This document shows positions 1 to 7,765 of a DNA stretch of 64,000 bases, piece after piece. This stretch comes from Bacteroides zoogleoformans. GTDB lineage: Bacteria; Bacteroidota; Bacteroidia; Bacteroidales; Bacteroidaceae. A program made the position numbers and the translations under genes. The notes beneath the pieces are model-generated. The model had not been told where the DNA came from and did not search any database. It saw only the letters and a program-made list of their open reading frames with translations. The stretch spans positions 971,001-1,035,000 of the forward strand of contig NZ_CP027231.1 in NCBI RefSeq assembly GCF_002998435.1. Direction: 5' to 3'. Within the stretch, counting starts at the first letter, position 1, and the number at the start of each line of letters is the position of its first letter.

Positions 1-722
1 TACAACAAATAAAGTATATTGCCGAGAACCTATGTCTGCCGCAACCTGCCGAACTGAAGTTGGAAACATCAGGCATGTTCAGGAAATCGGCAAAAACAGG
101 TCAAGACGCCCGAATGTTGATGACATGGAAGTTGTTGGCAGAATCAAAAGCCAAGGAACAAAAGGTAGCCCGACCATTCAACAAGGATGATAAAGAAGCC
201 GTAGTAAGCGCTCTGGCAAGAGCCTTGCATGACAACCGCCATACAGAGAATACCATCAAAGAGATATTATCTGCCCGGGGAATAGCTTTCTGCATAGAGA
301 AAAAGGTGGACAAGGCTTCTGTAGACGGCTATTCCTATATAGAAGACGGTACGCCTTATATTATATTAACAAAGAGGTACGACCGCATAGACAACTTCGC
401 TTTTGCACTAATGCATGAGGTGGGACATCTATTCTTGCATTATCTTGACAGATCGAGACGCGACTGCAAACTCAGCATTCCCGATTATGACAATGAGAGT
501 ACAGAAGAAAAAGAAGCCAATGCGTTTGCCGCCAATGCCCTCATACCTGACGAGGAATGGAAAAATGCTCCCCGGGTTAGGGTAAATCCGGTGACGATCC
601 AGCACAAATATACCCAATGGGCCATAAAGAAAGGTCTGAACAAGTGGATAGTATTAGGCAGAATATCCTACGAGACCGGAATGTACAAGTTCCATTCGGA
701 TGAAAGTAGAAGAATCGGTTAG
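1..722 (+). CDS. ImmA/IrrE-family metallopeptidase, 5'-truncated by window edge
   Basis: The reading frame is open from the first complete codon at position 3 to the TAG at 720-722, so the true start lies before the window; the TTG at 60 is not a convincing start because the coding frame continues upstream of it. The protein carries the zinc-peptidase motif HEVGH (in MHEVGHLFLHY, coded around 411-440) followed by an acidic stretch and ANAFAANALIP, which is the usual ImmA/IrrE layout with a third metal ligand in the E-x-x-A-N-x-F-A region. Family members cleave or destabilise repressors, or form the C-terminal half of HTH fusion proteins of toxin-antitoxin type. The upstream part, which might show an XRE helix-turn-helix domain, is outside the window. 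The family call is firm; the target is unknown. Confidence 0.8.
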   Translation, partial: QQIKYIAENLCLPQPAELKLETSGMFRKSAKTGQDARMLMTWKLLAESKAKEQKVARPFNKDDKEAVVSALARALHDNRHTENTIKEILSARGIAFCIEKKVDKASVDGYSYIEDGTPYIILTKRYDRIDNFAFALMHEVGHLFLHYLDRSRRDCKLSIPDYDNESTEEKEANAFAANALIPDEEWKNAPRVRVNPVTIQHKYTQWAIKKGLNKWIVLGRISYETGMYKFHSDESRRIG

Positions 723-1053
723 GCCTGTCAAGACATAGAAGTGCAGACATAAAGCCCGATTATCAGAAAAAGCACTCCCCCCCCTTGCCGGAGGCAGAAA
801 CGGCAAAGTGGCAATCCGGCAATCCGGCAATAAGGGCCGGGGGGGAGTTGCAGCGCAAAACAGCGCAACGGCAGGCAAAAAACACGCTTTTGGTTTTTTG
901 TCCCGCCATTTGTCTTACCTTTGTCTCAGCCGGAAAGGAATACACCTTTTTCCCGCTGTGTGATGCTGCAGAATCACGCAGGGCGAGTCACTCGCTTCTC
1001 CGGCTTTCGGGCACGGCACATCGCCTTGCTCTCATCCCTAAAACTTTACGATT
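723..1053. other. Intergenic region with short direct repeats and homopolymer runs
   Basis: No gene is seen here. The stretch contains a run of eight C at 777-784, a tandem AATCCGGC unit around 811-830 and a run of seven G at 839-845. The only regulatory candidate is the TAnnTTTG box at 916-923. A short open frame on the plus strand covers part of it but has no family resemblance. Confidence 0.5.
889..923 (+). promoter_or_regulatory. Candidate Bacteroides-type promoter for the 1054-2456 gene group
   Basis: TACCTTTG at 916-923 matches the -7 consensus TAnnTTTG exactly. A TTTG at 889-892 could be the -33 element, but the 23-base spacing is longer than the usual 19-21. It lies about 130 bases before the start at 1054. 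Confidence 0.35.
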
Positions 1054-1800
1054 ATGGGAGAAATCAGAAGAGGAATCCTCGGAGGATTCAGCGGAAGAGT
1101 GGGTACCGTGATTGGCAGCACTTGGAAAGACGTAAGCTATATGCGTGCGCTGGCCATCAACGTGAGCAATCCACGTACCCCGAAACAACAGAAGCAGCGC
1201 GGCAAGTTTGCCGTCTGCATGAACTTTCTTACGGCCATCACGCCCTATCTGCGCCAAAGCTACCGGACAATGACGCAAAACCGCACGGCTTTCAATGCGG
1301 CCATGTCTTACCTGCTTCGCCATGCCATCACGGGCGAAGCGCCCGACCTGAAGGTGGATTACGAGCGCGCGCTGGTGGCCCGCGGCACCCTGATGCCCGC
1401 CTTCAACCCCGCCGCCTCGGTGGCCGAAGGCAAGGTGACCTTCACCTGGAAGGACAACAGCGGCATGGGCGACGCGCTGGGCACTGACTTGGCCATGCCC
1501 CTTATCTACAACAAGAAAAAGGGGGTGGCCGTCTATACCCTTTCTGCCACCACCCGCGCCACCGGCAAAGCCGTGCAGGAACTTCCCGGCGACTGGACGG
1601 GCGACGCGCTGGCCGTCTATCTGGCCTTCGGAAGCGAAGACGGCAAACGGATGAGCAACAGCATCTGCCTGCGCAACGATGCCTACGAGGGCGGCGGCTC
1701 CGCACCGGCAGGCGGCGGTGTGCCGGCCGCTCCGGGCGGAGGTTCGGGTGCCGGCGCTTCGGGCGGCGAAGGCGGTCAGACCCCGAACCCGCTGGGCTGA
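1054..1800 (+). CDS. DUF6266-like protein with Gly/Pro-rich tail
   Basis: This is a 248-residue protein with no signal peptide, starting MGEIRRGILGGFSGRVGTVI. The Gly-rich start followed by a WK...YMRALA segment and a PRTPKQQKQR motif is typical of the Bacteroidetes family I know as DUF6266, whose function is not established. The last 40 or so residues are a low-complexity Gly/Ala/Pro tail. Base composition of the second half is clearly more GC-rich than the flanking intergenic DNA. It is followed 84 bases later by an amidase and then a smalltalk micro-protein, a set that recurs in Bacteroides. That recurrence hints at a shared phage-, secretion- or envelope-related role, but this is inference. 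The ATG at 1054 is the natural start. Confidence 0.7.
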   Translation: MGEIRRGILGGFSGRVGTVIGSTWKDVSYMRALAINVSNPRTPKQQKQRGKFAVCMNFLTAITPYLRQSYRTMTQNRTAFNAAMSYLLRHAITGEAPDLKVDYERALVARGTLMPAFNPAASVAEGKVTFTWKDNSGMGDALGTDLAMPLIYNKKKGVAVYTLSATTRATGKAVQELPGDWTGDALAVYLAFGSEDGKRMSNSICLRNDAYEGGGSAPAGGGVPAAPGGGSGAGASGGEGGQTPNPLG

Positions 1801-1884
1801 CGCATAGCGAACGAACAGATCTGTTTCAGGGCTTGTCAGCCACAGGCCCTGAAACTCGCAAGAACTCACCAAAACAGATTGATT

Positions 1885-2325
1885 ATGCGAAAGATAAATT
1901 ACATTGTGGTGCATTGCAGCGGCACCCGCGAAGACTGCCCCTACGAGGTGGACGACCTCCGGCGCGACCATTTGCGGCGCGGCTTCAAGGACATCGGCTA
2001 TCACTACTACATCCGCCGCGACGGCACTGTGGCGCGCACCCGCCCCATCGAGCTTCCGGGAGCGCACGTCAAGGGTTTCAATAAATACTCGATAGGCATC
2101 TGCTACGAAGGCGGTCTGGACAGGCAAGGCCGTGCCAAGGACACCCGCACGCCCATACAGCGTGCCGCCCTGCGCCTGCTTGTGTCGCAGTTGCTGTGCC
2201 GCTTCCACCAGGCCCGCGTGTGCGGACATCGCGACCTCAGTCCCGACCTCGACGGCAGCGGTACGGTGGAACCCCGCGAGTGGGTGAAACGTTGCCCTTG
2301 CTTCGAGGTGAGCAAAGAATTATAG
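1885..2325 (+). CDS. N-acetylmuramoyl-L-alanine amidase (Amidase_2 / PGRP fold)
   Basis: The 146-residue product is predicted to cut the amide bond between MurNAc and L-Ala in peptidoglycan. Visible features are INYIVVHCSGT with the first zinc-ligand His, GYHYYIRRDGTV, HVKGFNKYSIGICYEGG, and VCGHRDLSPD, which supplies the second His and an Asp; these are the hallmarks of the Amidase_2 fold. No signal peptide is visible, as is common for the small Bacteroides and phage-like members. I chose the ATG at 1885 over the TTG two codons upstream. It sits between the DUF6266-like gene and the smalltalk micro-protein, and the three are probably co-transcribed. It could be phage-derived. Confidence 0.9.
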   Translation: MRKINYIVVHCSGTREDCPYEVDDLRRDHLRRGFKDIGYHYYIRRDGTVARTRPIELPGAHVKGFNKYSIGICYEGGLDRQGRAKDTRTPIQRAALRLLVSQLLCRFHQARVCGHRDLSPDLDGSGTVEPREWVKRCPCFEVSKEL

Positions 2326-2351
2326 CTTTTCAACAAAAACATTGAAACATC

Positions 2352-2456
2352 ATGAAAATGAGCAGAGAAACTTGGAAAAACATCCTGAAGATACTGGTCA
2401 CCGTGATCACCACCGTTGCGGGTGTGCTGGGCGTTCAGGCCATGCCTTTGAACTAA
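2352..2456 (+). CDS. Smalltalk-type micro-protein (34 residues)
   Basis: A 34-codon gene from ATG 2352 to TAA 2454-2456, beginning MKMSRETWKNILKILVTV and ending GVQAMPLN. A short charged N-terminus precedes one hydrophobic segment (about residues 11-30) that could span the membrane. This matches the Bacteroides proteins named smalltalk, which follow amidase genes in the same order as here; I am relying on memory of that family. The start is 26 bases after the amidase stop, and a strong hairpin follows the stop, so it is the last gene of the unit. Its role is unknown. A holin-like or membrane partner of the amidase is one possibility, offered only as inference. Confidence 0.75.
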   Translation: MKMSRETWKNILKILVTVITTVAGVLGVQAMPLN

Positions 2457-2466
2457 GGCTTTGAAC

Positions 2467-2530
2467 GGAAGGCTTTCCGCCCGCGGCATTCTTTTGCCGC
2501 CAAGGGGCGCGGAAGCCTTCTTTCTTTTGC
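2467..2530 (+). terminator. Two-level hairpin terminator
   Basis: GGAAGGCTTTCCGC at 2467-2480 pairs with GCGGAAGCCTTC at 2509-2520 (one bulge). Inside is a second stem GCGGCA/TGCCGC at 2483-2500. A T-rich stretch (TTTCTTTTG) follows directly at 2521. Confidence 0.75.
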
Positions 2531-2599
2531 CCGAGCGGCCTCCTCACGGGGGTTTTAGGGCCGTTCAGCTTCTTCAGCGGGATTGAATTACCGCCTCCG

Positions 2600-2632
2600 C
2601 TTGTTTCTTTTAAAAGTAAAAGTGTATATTTG
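2600..2632 (+). promoter_or_regulatory. Bacteroides-type promoter of the ECF sigma gene
   Basis: TATATTTG at 2625-2632 is an exact TAnnTTTG -7 box. CTTG at 2600-2603 is a near-match to the -33 TTTG, with 21 bases between. The predicted start lies about 35 bases before the ATG at 2675. Confidence 0.55.
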
Positions 2633-2674
2633 TAGCATCTTTTCCTGGTGTTTTAATACTATATTAATAGAACG

Positions 2675-3235
2675 ATGACCTTTAATCTGAGTGATTTCAA
2701 TCAATTCTTCGAGGAATACCGGCAACGCTTTGTCCACTTTGTCGTCACCTACGTGCACGATGAAGCCGTAGCCGAAGACATTGTCATCGAGTCCATGATG
2801 TATTACTGGGAGAACAAGGGACGCCTTGCCGCCGACACCAACATCGCGGCCTACGTGCTGACCGCCATTAAGCATAAATGTATAGACTACCTGCGTCACC
2901 GGCGGCTTCAGCAAGAGGTTTCGGACGAGATATCCCGCCTGCATGCCTGGGAGCTGTCGAGCCGCATCCTGTCGCTGGAAGATTTTGAGCCCGACGAGAT
3001 TTTCACCCATGAGATACAGGAGATAGTGGACAAAGCGCTGTCAGCGTTGCCCGAACAGACACGGCGCATTTTTGTCATGAGCCGTTATGAGAACAAATCT
3101 CACAAAGAAATAGCCGAATCGCTGGGAATAAGCACCAAAGGGGTGGAGTTTCATATATCGAAAGCCACCAAGGTGTTGCGTCTTGCCTTGAAAGATTATC
3201 TGCCCGCCGCTCTGCTTTTTCTACATCTTCACTGA
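2675..3235 (+). CDS. ECF RNA polymerase sigma factor (Bacteroides sigma-70 family)
   Basis: A 186-residue extracytoplasmic-function sigma factor. Sigma region 2 covers about residues 5-75 (FVVTYVHDEAVAEDIVIES, then YYWENKG) and region 4 about residues 115-170, with the helix-turn-helix NKSHKEIAESLGISTKGVEFHISKA. The next gene is a FecR-type anti-sigma factor, followed by a SusC with an STN signalling domain. This is the standard trans-envelope switch in which substrate binding at the outer membrane releases the sigma factor to transcribe the susCD genes. Length and domain order are normal. The gap to fecR is 150 bases, which leaves room for separate expression. Confidence 0.95.
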   Translation: MTFNLSDFNQFFEEYRQRFVHFVVTYVHDEAVAEDIVIESMMYYWENKGRLAADTNIAAYVLTAIKHKCIDYLRHRRLQQEVSDEISRLHAWELSSRILSLEDFEPDEIFTHEIQEIVDKALSALPEQTRRIFVMSRYENKSHKEIAESLGISTKGVEFHISKATKVLRLALKDYLPAALLFLHLH

Positions 3236-3385
3236 TCGCCGTTTTCTTTTTTCCTTAGAAAGTTTTTCAAGACGGCTTGTCTGAGGAGCAAAATTTAAAC
3301 TCAAGTCCTAAAAAAACGCCTTTTCCGTTAGGGAAGTTTCTTTCTCATCCGCTATTACTATAGATACGCAAAACAGGAAGTATGT

Positions 3386-4333
3386 ATGGATAAGGATATA
3401 TTATACCGTTTTTTCGAAGGCTGCGCCTCTGTGGAAGAAATGAGGCGGGTTGAGGAATGGGCCGAGGCTTCTGACGAGAACCGCAAGCAGTTCTTGCGCG
3501 AGCGCAAGTTGTTTAACGCCATGATTCTCGTCGGCGGACCGCAATGGAGCGGTATGTGGAAAACGATGCGTAAGAGGCGGAGCCGCTTTATCGGCGAATT
3601 TCTGAAAATAGCCTCTGTGGTAGCGATAACGGTGAGTGTGACGGCTGCCTTGTTTTCAATAGGGAAAGAGAGCGATGAAGTGAACAGGGAGATGCAGACC
3701 ATCACCGTGCCGCCCGGCCAGCGCGTGAACCTGGACTTGCCCGACGGTTCGAACGTGTGGCTGAATGCCGGCACCCGCATGCAGTATCCCACCGCCTTCA
3801 TGAAGGGGAAGCGCGAAGTGGTGCTGGACGGAGAGGCTTACTTTGAAGTGACGCGCCATGAGAAGAGTCCGTTTGTGGTGCATACCCCTGTGATGGATGT
3901 GGAGGTGCTGGGCACGAAATTCAACGTGGAGGCCTATTCGAAGCGGAAGGTGTTTGAGACGTCTCTGATGGAGGGGAAGGTAAGGGTGAAGTCTCCCCTG
4001 AACGCGAAAGCTTCCGTGGTCCTTTCACCTCATTACAAGACTACATTGAGGGGGGGGAAGCTGGTGGTGAGCCGGATAGAAGACTACAATGTGTACCGAT
4101 GGAAAGAGGGGTTGTATTGCTTCAAGAACAAGCCTTTTGCCGAAATCATGAGAGATCTGGAACGGTATTATGACCTGAAGATACAGATGGACAACCCCGC
4201 CGTGGCCGGGGTGGCGCTGACAGGCAAGTTCCGCATATCCGACGGCCCGGACTACGCGCTGCGCGTGCTGCAGAACGATGTGTCTTTCAGCTATCGCAGG
4301 GATAAAGAGAATGATGTCATTTATATAAAGTAA
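3386..4333 (+). CDS. FecR-family anti-sigma factor
   Basis: The 315-residue inner-membrane regulator has a cytoplasmic N-terminal part (about 1-70, FFEGCASVEEMRRVEEWAEA) that holds the sigma factor. One transmembrane segment follows (about 72-92, IASVVAITVSVTAALFSIG), then the periplasmic FecR domain with ITVPPGQRVNLDLPDGSNVW and DGEAYFEVT. The C-terminal domain (about 245-315) ends in a fold resembling the STN domain of its SusC partner (FKNKPFAEIMRDLERYYDLKI). It pairs with the sigma gene upstream and the STN-containing SusC downstream. A run of eight G at 4050-4057 lies in frame within the coding sequence. Confidence 0.95.
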   Translation: MDKDILYRFFEGCASVEEMRRVEEWAEASDENRKQFLRERKLFNAMILVGGPQWSGMWKTMRKRRSRFIGEFLKIASVVAITVSVTAALFSIGKESDEVNREMQTITVPPGQRVNLDLPDGSNVWLNAGTRMQYPTAFMKGKREVVLDGEAYFEVTRHEKSPFVVHTPVMDVEVLGTKFNVEAYSKRKVFETSLMEGKVRVKSPLNAKASVVLSPHYKTTLRGGKLVVSRIEDYNVYRWKEGLYCFKNKPFAEIMRDLERYYDLKIQMDNPAVAGVALTGKFRISDGPDYALRVLQNDVSFSYRRDKENDVIYIK

Positions 4334-4396
4334 AGAATCTATTAACCTTAAAAAACAAGAGAACAGCCTATGGAACAATACCGTTGAAAAACAAAA

Positions 4397-4446
4397 GCCG
4401 GCGGATGTTTGCCCCATCCGCCGGCCCGGACTAATACAATTTTTTA
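4397..4446 (+). promoter_or_regulatory. Perfect 11-bp hairpin between fecR and susC
   Basis: GCCGGCGGATG at 4397-4407 pairs perfectly with CATCCGCCGGC at 4415-4425 across a 7-base loop. A T-run (TTTTTT, about 4440-4445) begins some 14 bases after the stem, further than in a classical terminator. It could be a leaky terminator, an RNA stabiliser, or a processing site separating the regulatory pair from susC. Confidence 0.6.
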
Positions 4447-4478
4447 ATCAATCGTATCAATAACTCATTTGCAAAGAT

Positions 4479-7400
4479 ATGAAAAATACTCTTTTGCCGG
4501 ATTTTTACAACCTTGAAAATCCGAAATTAAAACATTTATTCAGAATTATGCGAATATCGATATTCTTATTGTTTTTTTGTCTGTTCAGTCTGACGGCCGC
4601 GAACAGTAGTTCACAAAACGCGAGGGTGACCATAAACAGCAGCAATGCCCGCCTGGAATCCATTTTGAATGAGATAGAGACTCAAACGGATTATCTTTTC
4701 ATATACAAGGAAGATGTAAACGTGAAAACACGCAAAAGCATACAGGTGACCGACAAACCGGTGTCAGAGGTGTTGCCCGTGTTGCTGGCCGGTTCTTCCA
4801 TCGGCTACAAAATGGAGGGAAATCATATAATCCTTACGCGCAACGCCGCATTGGCAACGCAGCAGCAGAAGGTGACGGGAGTGGTGACCGACGCCTCGGG
4901 CGAACCGCTGATAGGCGTCACCGTGACGCTGAAAGGAGCCGTGCAAGGCACGGTGACGGATATGGACGGAAAGTTCGCGCTGCCCGCCGGAGTGGGAGAC
5001 GTGATTGTGGTGAGCTATATAGGATATGCCTCGCAGGAGATAAAGCTGAAAGACATGAAGCTGCTCCGCATCCTGATGAAAGAAGATGTGGAACTGCTGG
5101 ACGAGGTGGTGGTGATAGGTTACGGCTCCGTTTCGAAGAAGGAGCTGACCAGTGCCATTTCGCACGTATCGGCCAAGGACATGCTGCAGATTGGCAACAG
5201 CAATCCCGCCATGAAGATTCAGGGAAAGGTGGCGGGTGTGAATATCGATAATACGGCCTCGGCGGATCCTAACAGCAGCGCAAACATACAGATACGCGGG
5301 GTCGCCTCGCGCAGTGCCGGTTTAGGCCCGTTGATTGTCATCGACGGTGTCCCCGGCGGAAGTCTGGACAATGTGAATGAAAATGATATCGAGTCCATCG
5401 ATGTACTGAAAGACGGCGCGGCTTCGGCCATCTATGGCACCCGCGGCTCCAATGGAGTAATTGTCATCACCACAAAGAAAGGCTCTACGGACGGCAACAT
5501 CCATACTTTCTATTCGGGGTTTGTGAATATTGCCACTCCGATTAGAGAACTGGAAGTGCTGGGGGTAGATGAGTTCAGAAAATATAACCGCGGAAATGAT
5601 TACGGGGCCAATACGGATTGGTTCGACGAAATCACGAAAGTGGGTATATCGCATAGCCATACTCTGCAAGTGACCGGTGGAAACTCAAAGAATAATTATA
5701 AAGGCACGGTGGATGTGAAAAACTCCGAGGGTATCGATTTACGTTCTTCCAAAAAAGAAATAGGCGCACGCCTCAGCCTGAATCATACCTCCAAGTCTGA
5801 ATTATATAACATCGTATTGAACGTAGCTCCGCGAACAACAGATTATGAGCACTCGGACTATAACGCTTTTTGGACAGCCTTGACCGTGAATCCGACCATT
5901 CCGGTGATGGATCCCAAAGAGCCCCATAAGTATTATAAACTGACAGGATGGGATACTTACAATCCTGTGGAAACGTTGAAGCTGGAAAAACATGGCGGTA
6001 AGGGGAAAATCTTAAACTGGGACGGGACTTTCAAATTGAATCTATTCCCTTTATTGTGCCGTAACAAATCTCATTATCTCAGTACGCAGATTACCCTGGG
6101 CCAACAGATTATGGATTATGACAATTTCTTTTTCCGCCCCTCGACTTCTACCCGCGCGGAGCAGAAAGGTTTCAAAGGAGAAGCCAGCAAAAGTTATGAT
6201 AAACATAAACAGGAGTCTTTAGAGTGGTTGGTGAACTATATGTTCGACAAAAACAACCACCATTTGAAGTTGATGGGAGGATATTCTTATCAATACTTCG
6301 AGAACTCGGGTTTCAATGCGGAAAACAAGAACTTTGCTTCCGATCTGCTGTCGTATAACAACCTGGGGGCAGGCTCGTATAACAGCGCGGCGATAGGACG
6401 TTTAGGCATGGGCTCGTATAAGAACGACTCAAAGCTGATAGCGTTCTTCGGGCGTATCAGTTATAACTTGTCTGACAAATATTTTGCGACTTTTTCATTG
6501 CGCCGCGAAGGTTCTTCCAAATTCGGGAAGAACAATAAGTGGGGCTCTTTTCCGGCCGTATCGGCGGGATGGAGAATCAGCGAGGAAAAATTCATGAAGA
6601 ATCTGACATGGATTGATGATTTGAAAATCAGGGGAGATTATGGCGTGACGGGTAATCAGGAATTCGACAGTTACCAGTCGCTGGCCACCATGGGAAGTTA
6701 TGACCTGAATTTTTATAAAGGACAATACATCCGGGGATGGTCGTTCAATTCCAATCCCAATCCTGACATAAAGTGGGAGAAGGGCAAGAACTGGAACATA
6801 GGCGTCGATTTCGTCCTTTTCAATCAGCGCCTGACGGGAAGCATGAACTATTATTCGAGAAGACAATCCGACCTGCTGGGCAGTTATAATGTGTCTCTCC
6901 CTCCCAATGGCACTCCTACCACTTTTGTGAATGTGGGTACGATGAAGAATTCCGGTCTGGAGATTGATTTGACCTGGAATGCGGTCAAGACAAAAAAAGC
7001 GGGTTATACCATCGGATTTGTCGGCGCCACCTCCAATAATCGTTTTGTCTCCTTTTCCAATCAGATGCATAAAGGACAGTCTTTTTATTGGATGAGTTCA
7101 TTCCCCACTTATCCGGGAGACCCGGGACCGGTACAGCGCATTGAGGAAGGAGAACGTATTGGCAATTTTTACACGTTTGAATATGCCGGCGTCAACGACG
7201 AAGGCCAATGGCTGATCCGCTCCAAAAACGGTGAAGTGATTCCCATCAATAAAGGTACCGATGAGGACAAGCGTGTGGTGGGCAACGGATTGCCTAAATT
7301 TACAATGTCGATGACGCACTCTTTCAGATACAAGAACTTTGATATGAGCTTGTTCTTCCGGGGTAATTTCGGTTTCCAGATTTACGATACCCATAATTTG

Positions 7401-7754
7401 TACTACGGGCTGCAATCGGCCGCGCCCAACACCAATGTCTTAAAATCAGCATATGAAGAAAACAGTGCCGTAAGTACCGGAAAGAATGTGCATAGCGACT
7501 ATTTTGTGCATAATGGTGATTTCTTAAAGTTGGATGTGGCCACATTGGGATATAATTATGACGTCAATTCGAAGTGGCTGAAGAAGGTACGCGTGTATTG
7601 CACGGCACGTAATTTATTCACCATCAGCGGATATAAGGGGTTGGACATGGATACATTCGCTGTGAATGGAATGGAGCCGGGAGTGTCTGCCAACAAAATA
7701 AGCTACTATCCTTCTTCACGACAATTTTTATTAGGCGTTCAAATTGACTTTTAA
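4479..7754 (+). CDS. SusC/RagA-type TonB-dependent transporter with STN domain
   Basis: A 1091-residue outer-membrane transporter. Signal sequence: hydrophobic stretch at about residues 25-43 after an unusually long N-terminus. An STN domain follows at about 47-107 (NARLESILNEIETQTDYLF ... IILT), then a carboxypeptidase-regulatory-like domain at about 115-195 (VTGVVTDASGEPLIGVTV), a plug at about 215-330 (SGNPAMK-type region, LIVIDGVPGG, IYGTRGSNGVIVITTKKG) and a large beta barrel to the C-terminal aromatic. The STN domain signals to the upstream FecR/ECF pair. It forms the import complex with the SusD lipoprotein 11 bases downstream. The substrate is not evident from the sequence; the linked GH30 enzyme suggests a beta-linked glucan or similar. 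Confidence 0.96.
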   Translation: MKNTLLPDFYNLENPKLKHLFRIMRISIFLLFFCLFSLTAANSSSQNARVTINSSNARLESILNEIETQTDYLFIYKEDVNVKTRKSIQVTDKPVSEVLPVLLAGSSIGYKMEGNHIILTRNAALATQQQKVTGVVTDASGEPLIGVTVTLKGAVQGTVTDMDGKFALPAGVGDVIVVSYIGYASQEIKLKDMKLLRILMKEDVELLDEVVVIGYGSVSKKELTSAISHVSAKDMLQIGNSNPAMKIQGKVAGVNIDNTASADPNSSANIQIRGVASRSAGLGPLIVIDGVPGGSLDNVNENDIESIDVLKDGAASAIYGTRGSNGVIVITTKKGSTDGNIHTFYSGFVNIATPIRELEVLGVDEFRKYNRGNDYGANTDWFDEITKVGISHSHTLQVTGGNSKNNYKGTVDVKNSEGIDLRSSKKEIGARLSLNHTSKSELYNIVLNVAPRTTDYEHSDYNAFWTALTVNPTIPVMDPKEPHKYYKLTGWDTYNPVETLKLEKHGGKGKILNWDGTFKLNLFPLLCRNKSHYLSTQITLGQQIMDYDNFFFRPSTSTRAEQKGFKGEASKSYDKHKQESLEWLVNYMFDKNNHHLKLMGGYSYQYFENSGFNAENKNFASDLLSYNNLGAGSYNSAAIGRLGMGSYKNDSKLIAFFGRISYNLSDKYFATFSLRREGSSKFGKNNKWGSFPAVSAGWRISEEKFMKNLTWIDDLKIRGDYGVTGNQEFDSYQSLATMGSYDLNFYKGQYIRGWSFNSNPNPDIKWEKGKNWNIGVDFVLFNQRLTGSMNYYSRRQSDLLGSYNVSLPPNGTPTTFVNVGTMKNSGLEIDLTWNAVKTKKAGYTIGFVGATSNNRFVSFSNQMHKGQSFYWMSSFPTYPGDPGPVQRIEEGERIGNFYTFEYAGVNDEGQWLIRSKNGEVIPINKGTDEDKRVVGNGLPKFTMSMTHSFRYKNFDMSLFFRGNFGFQIYDTHNLYYGLQSAAPNTNVLKSAYEENSAVSTGKNVHSDYFVHNGDFLKLDVATLGYNYDVNSKWLKKVRVYCTARNLFTISGYKGLDMDTFAVNGMEPGVSANKISYYPSSRQFLLGVQIDF

Positions 7755-7765
7755 TTTATGGCATT

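Noticed and set aside
811..845. Tandem AATCCGGC units as a possible CRISPR or iteron array
   Set aside because: Only two units, no spacers, and no cas or replication genes nearby.
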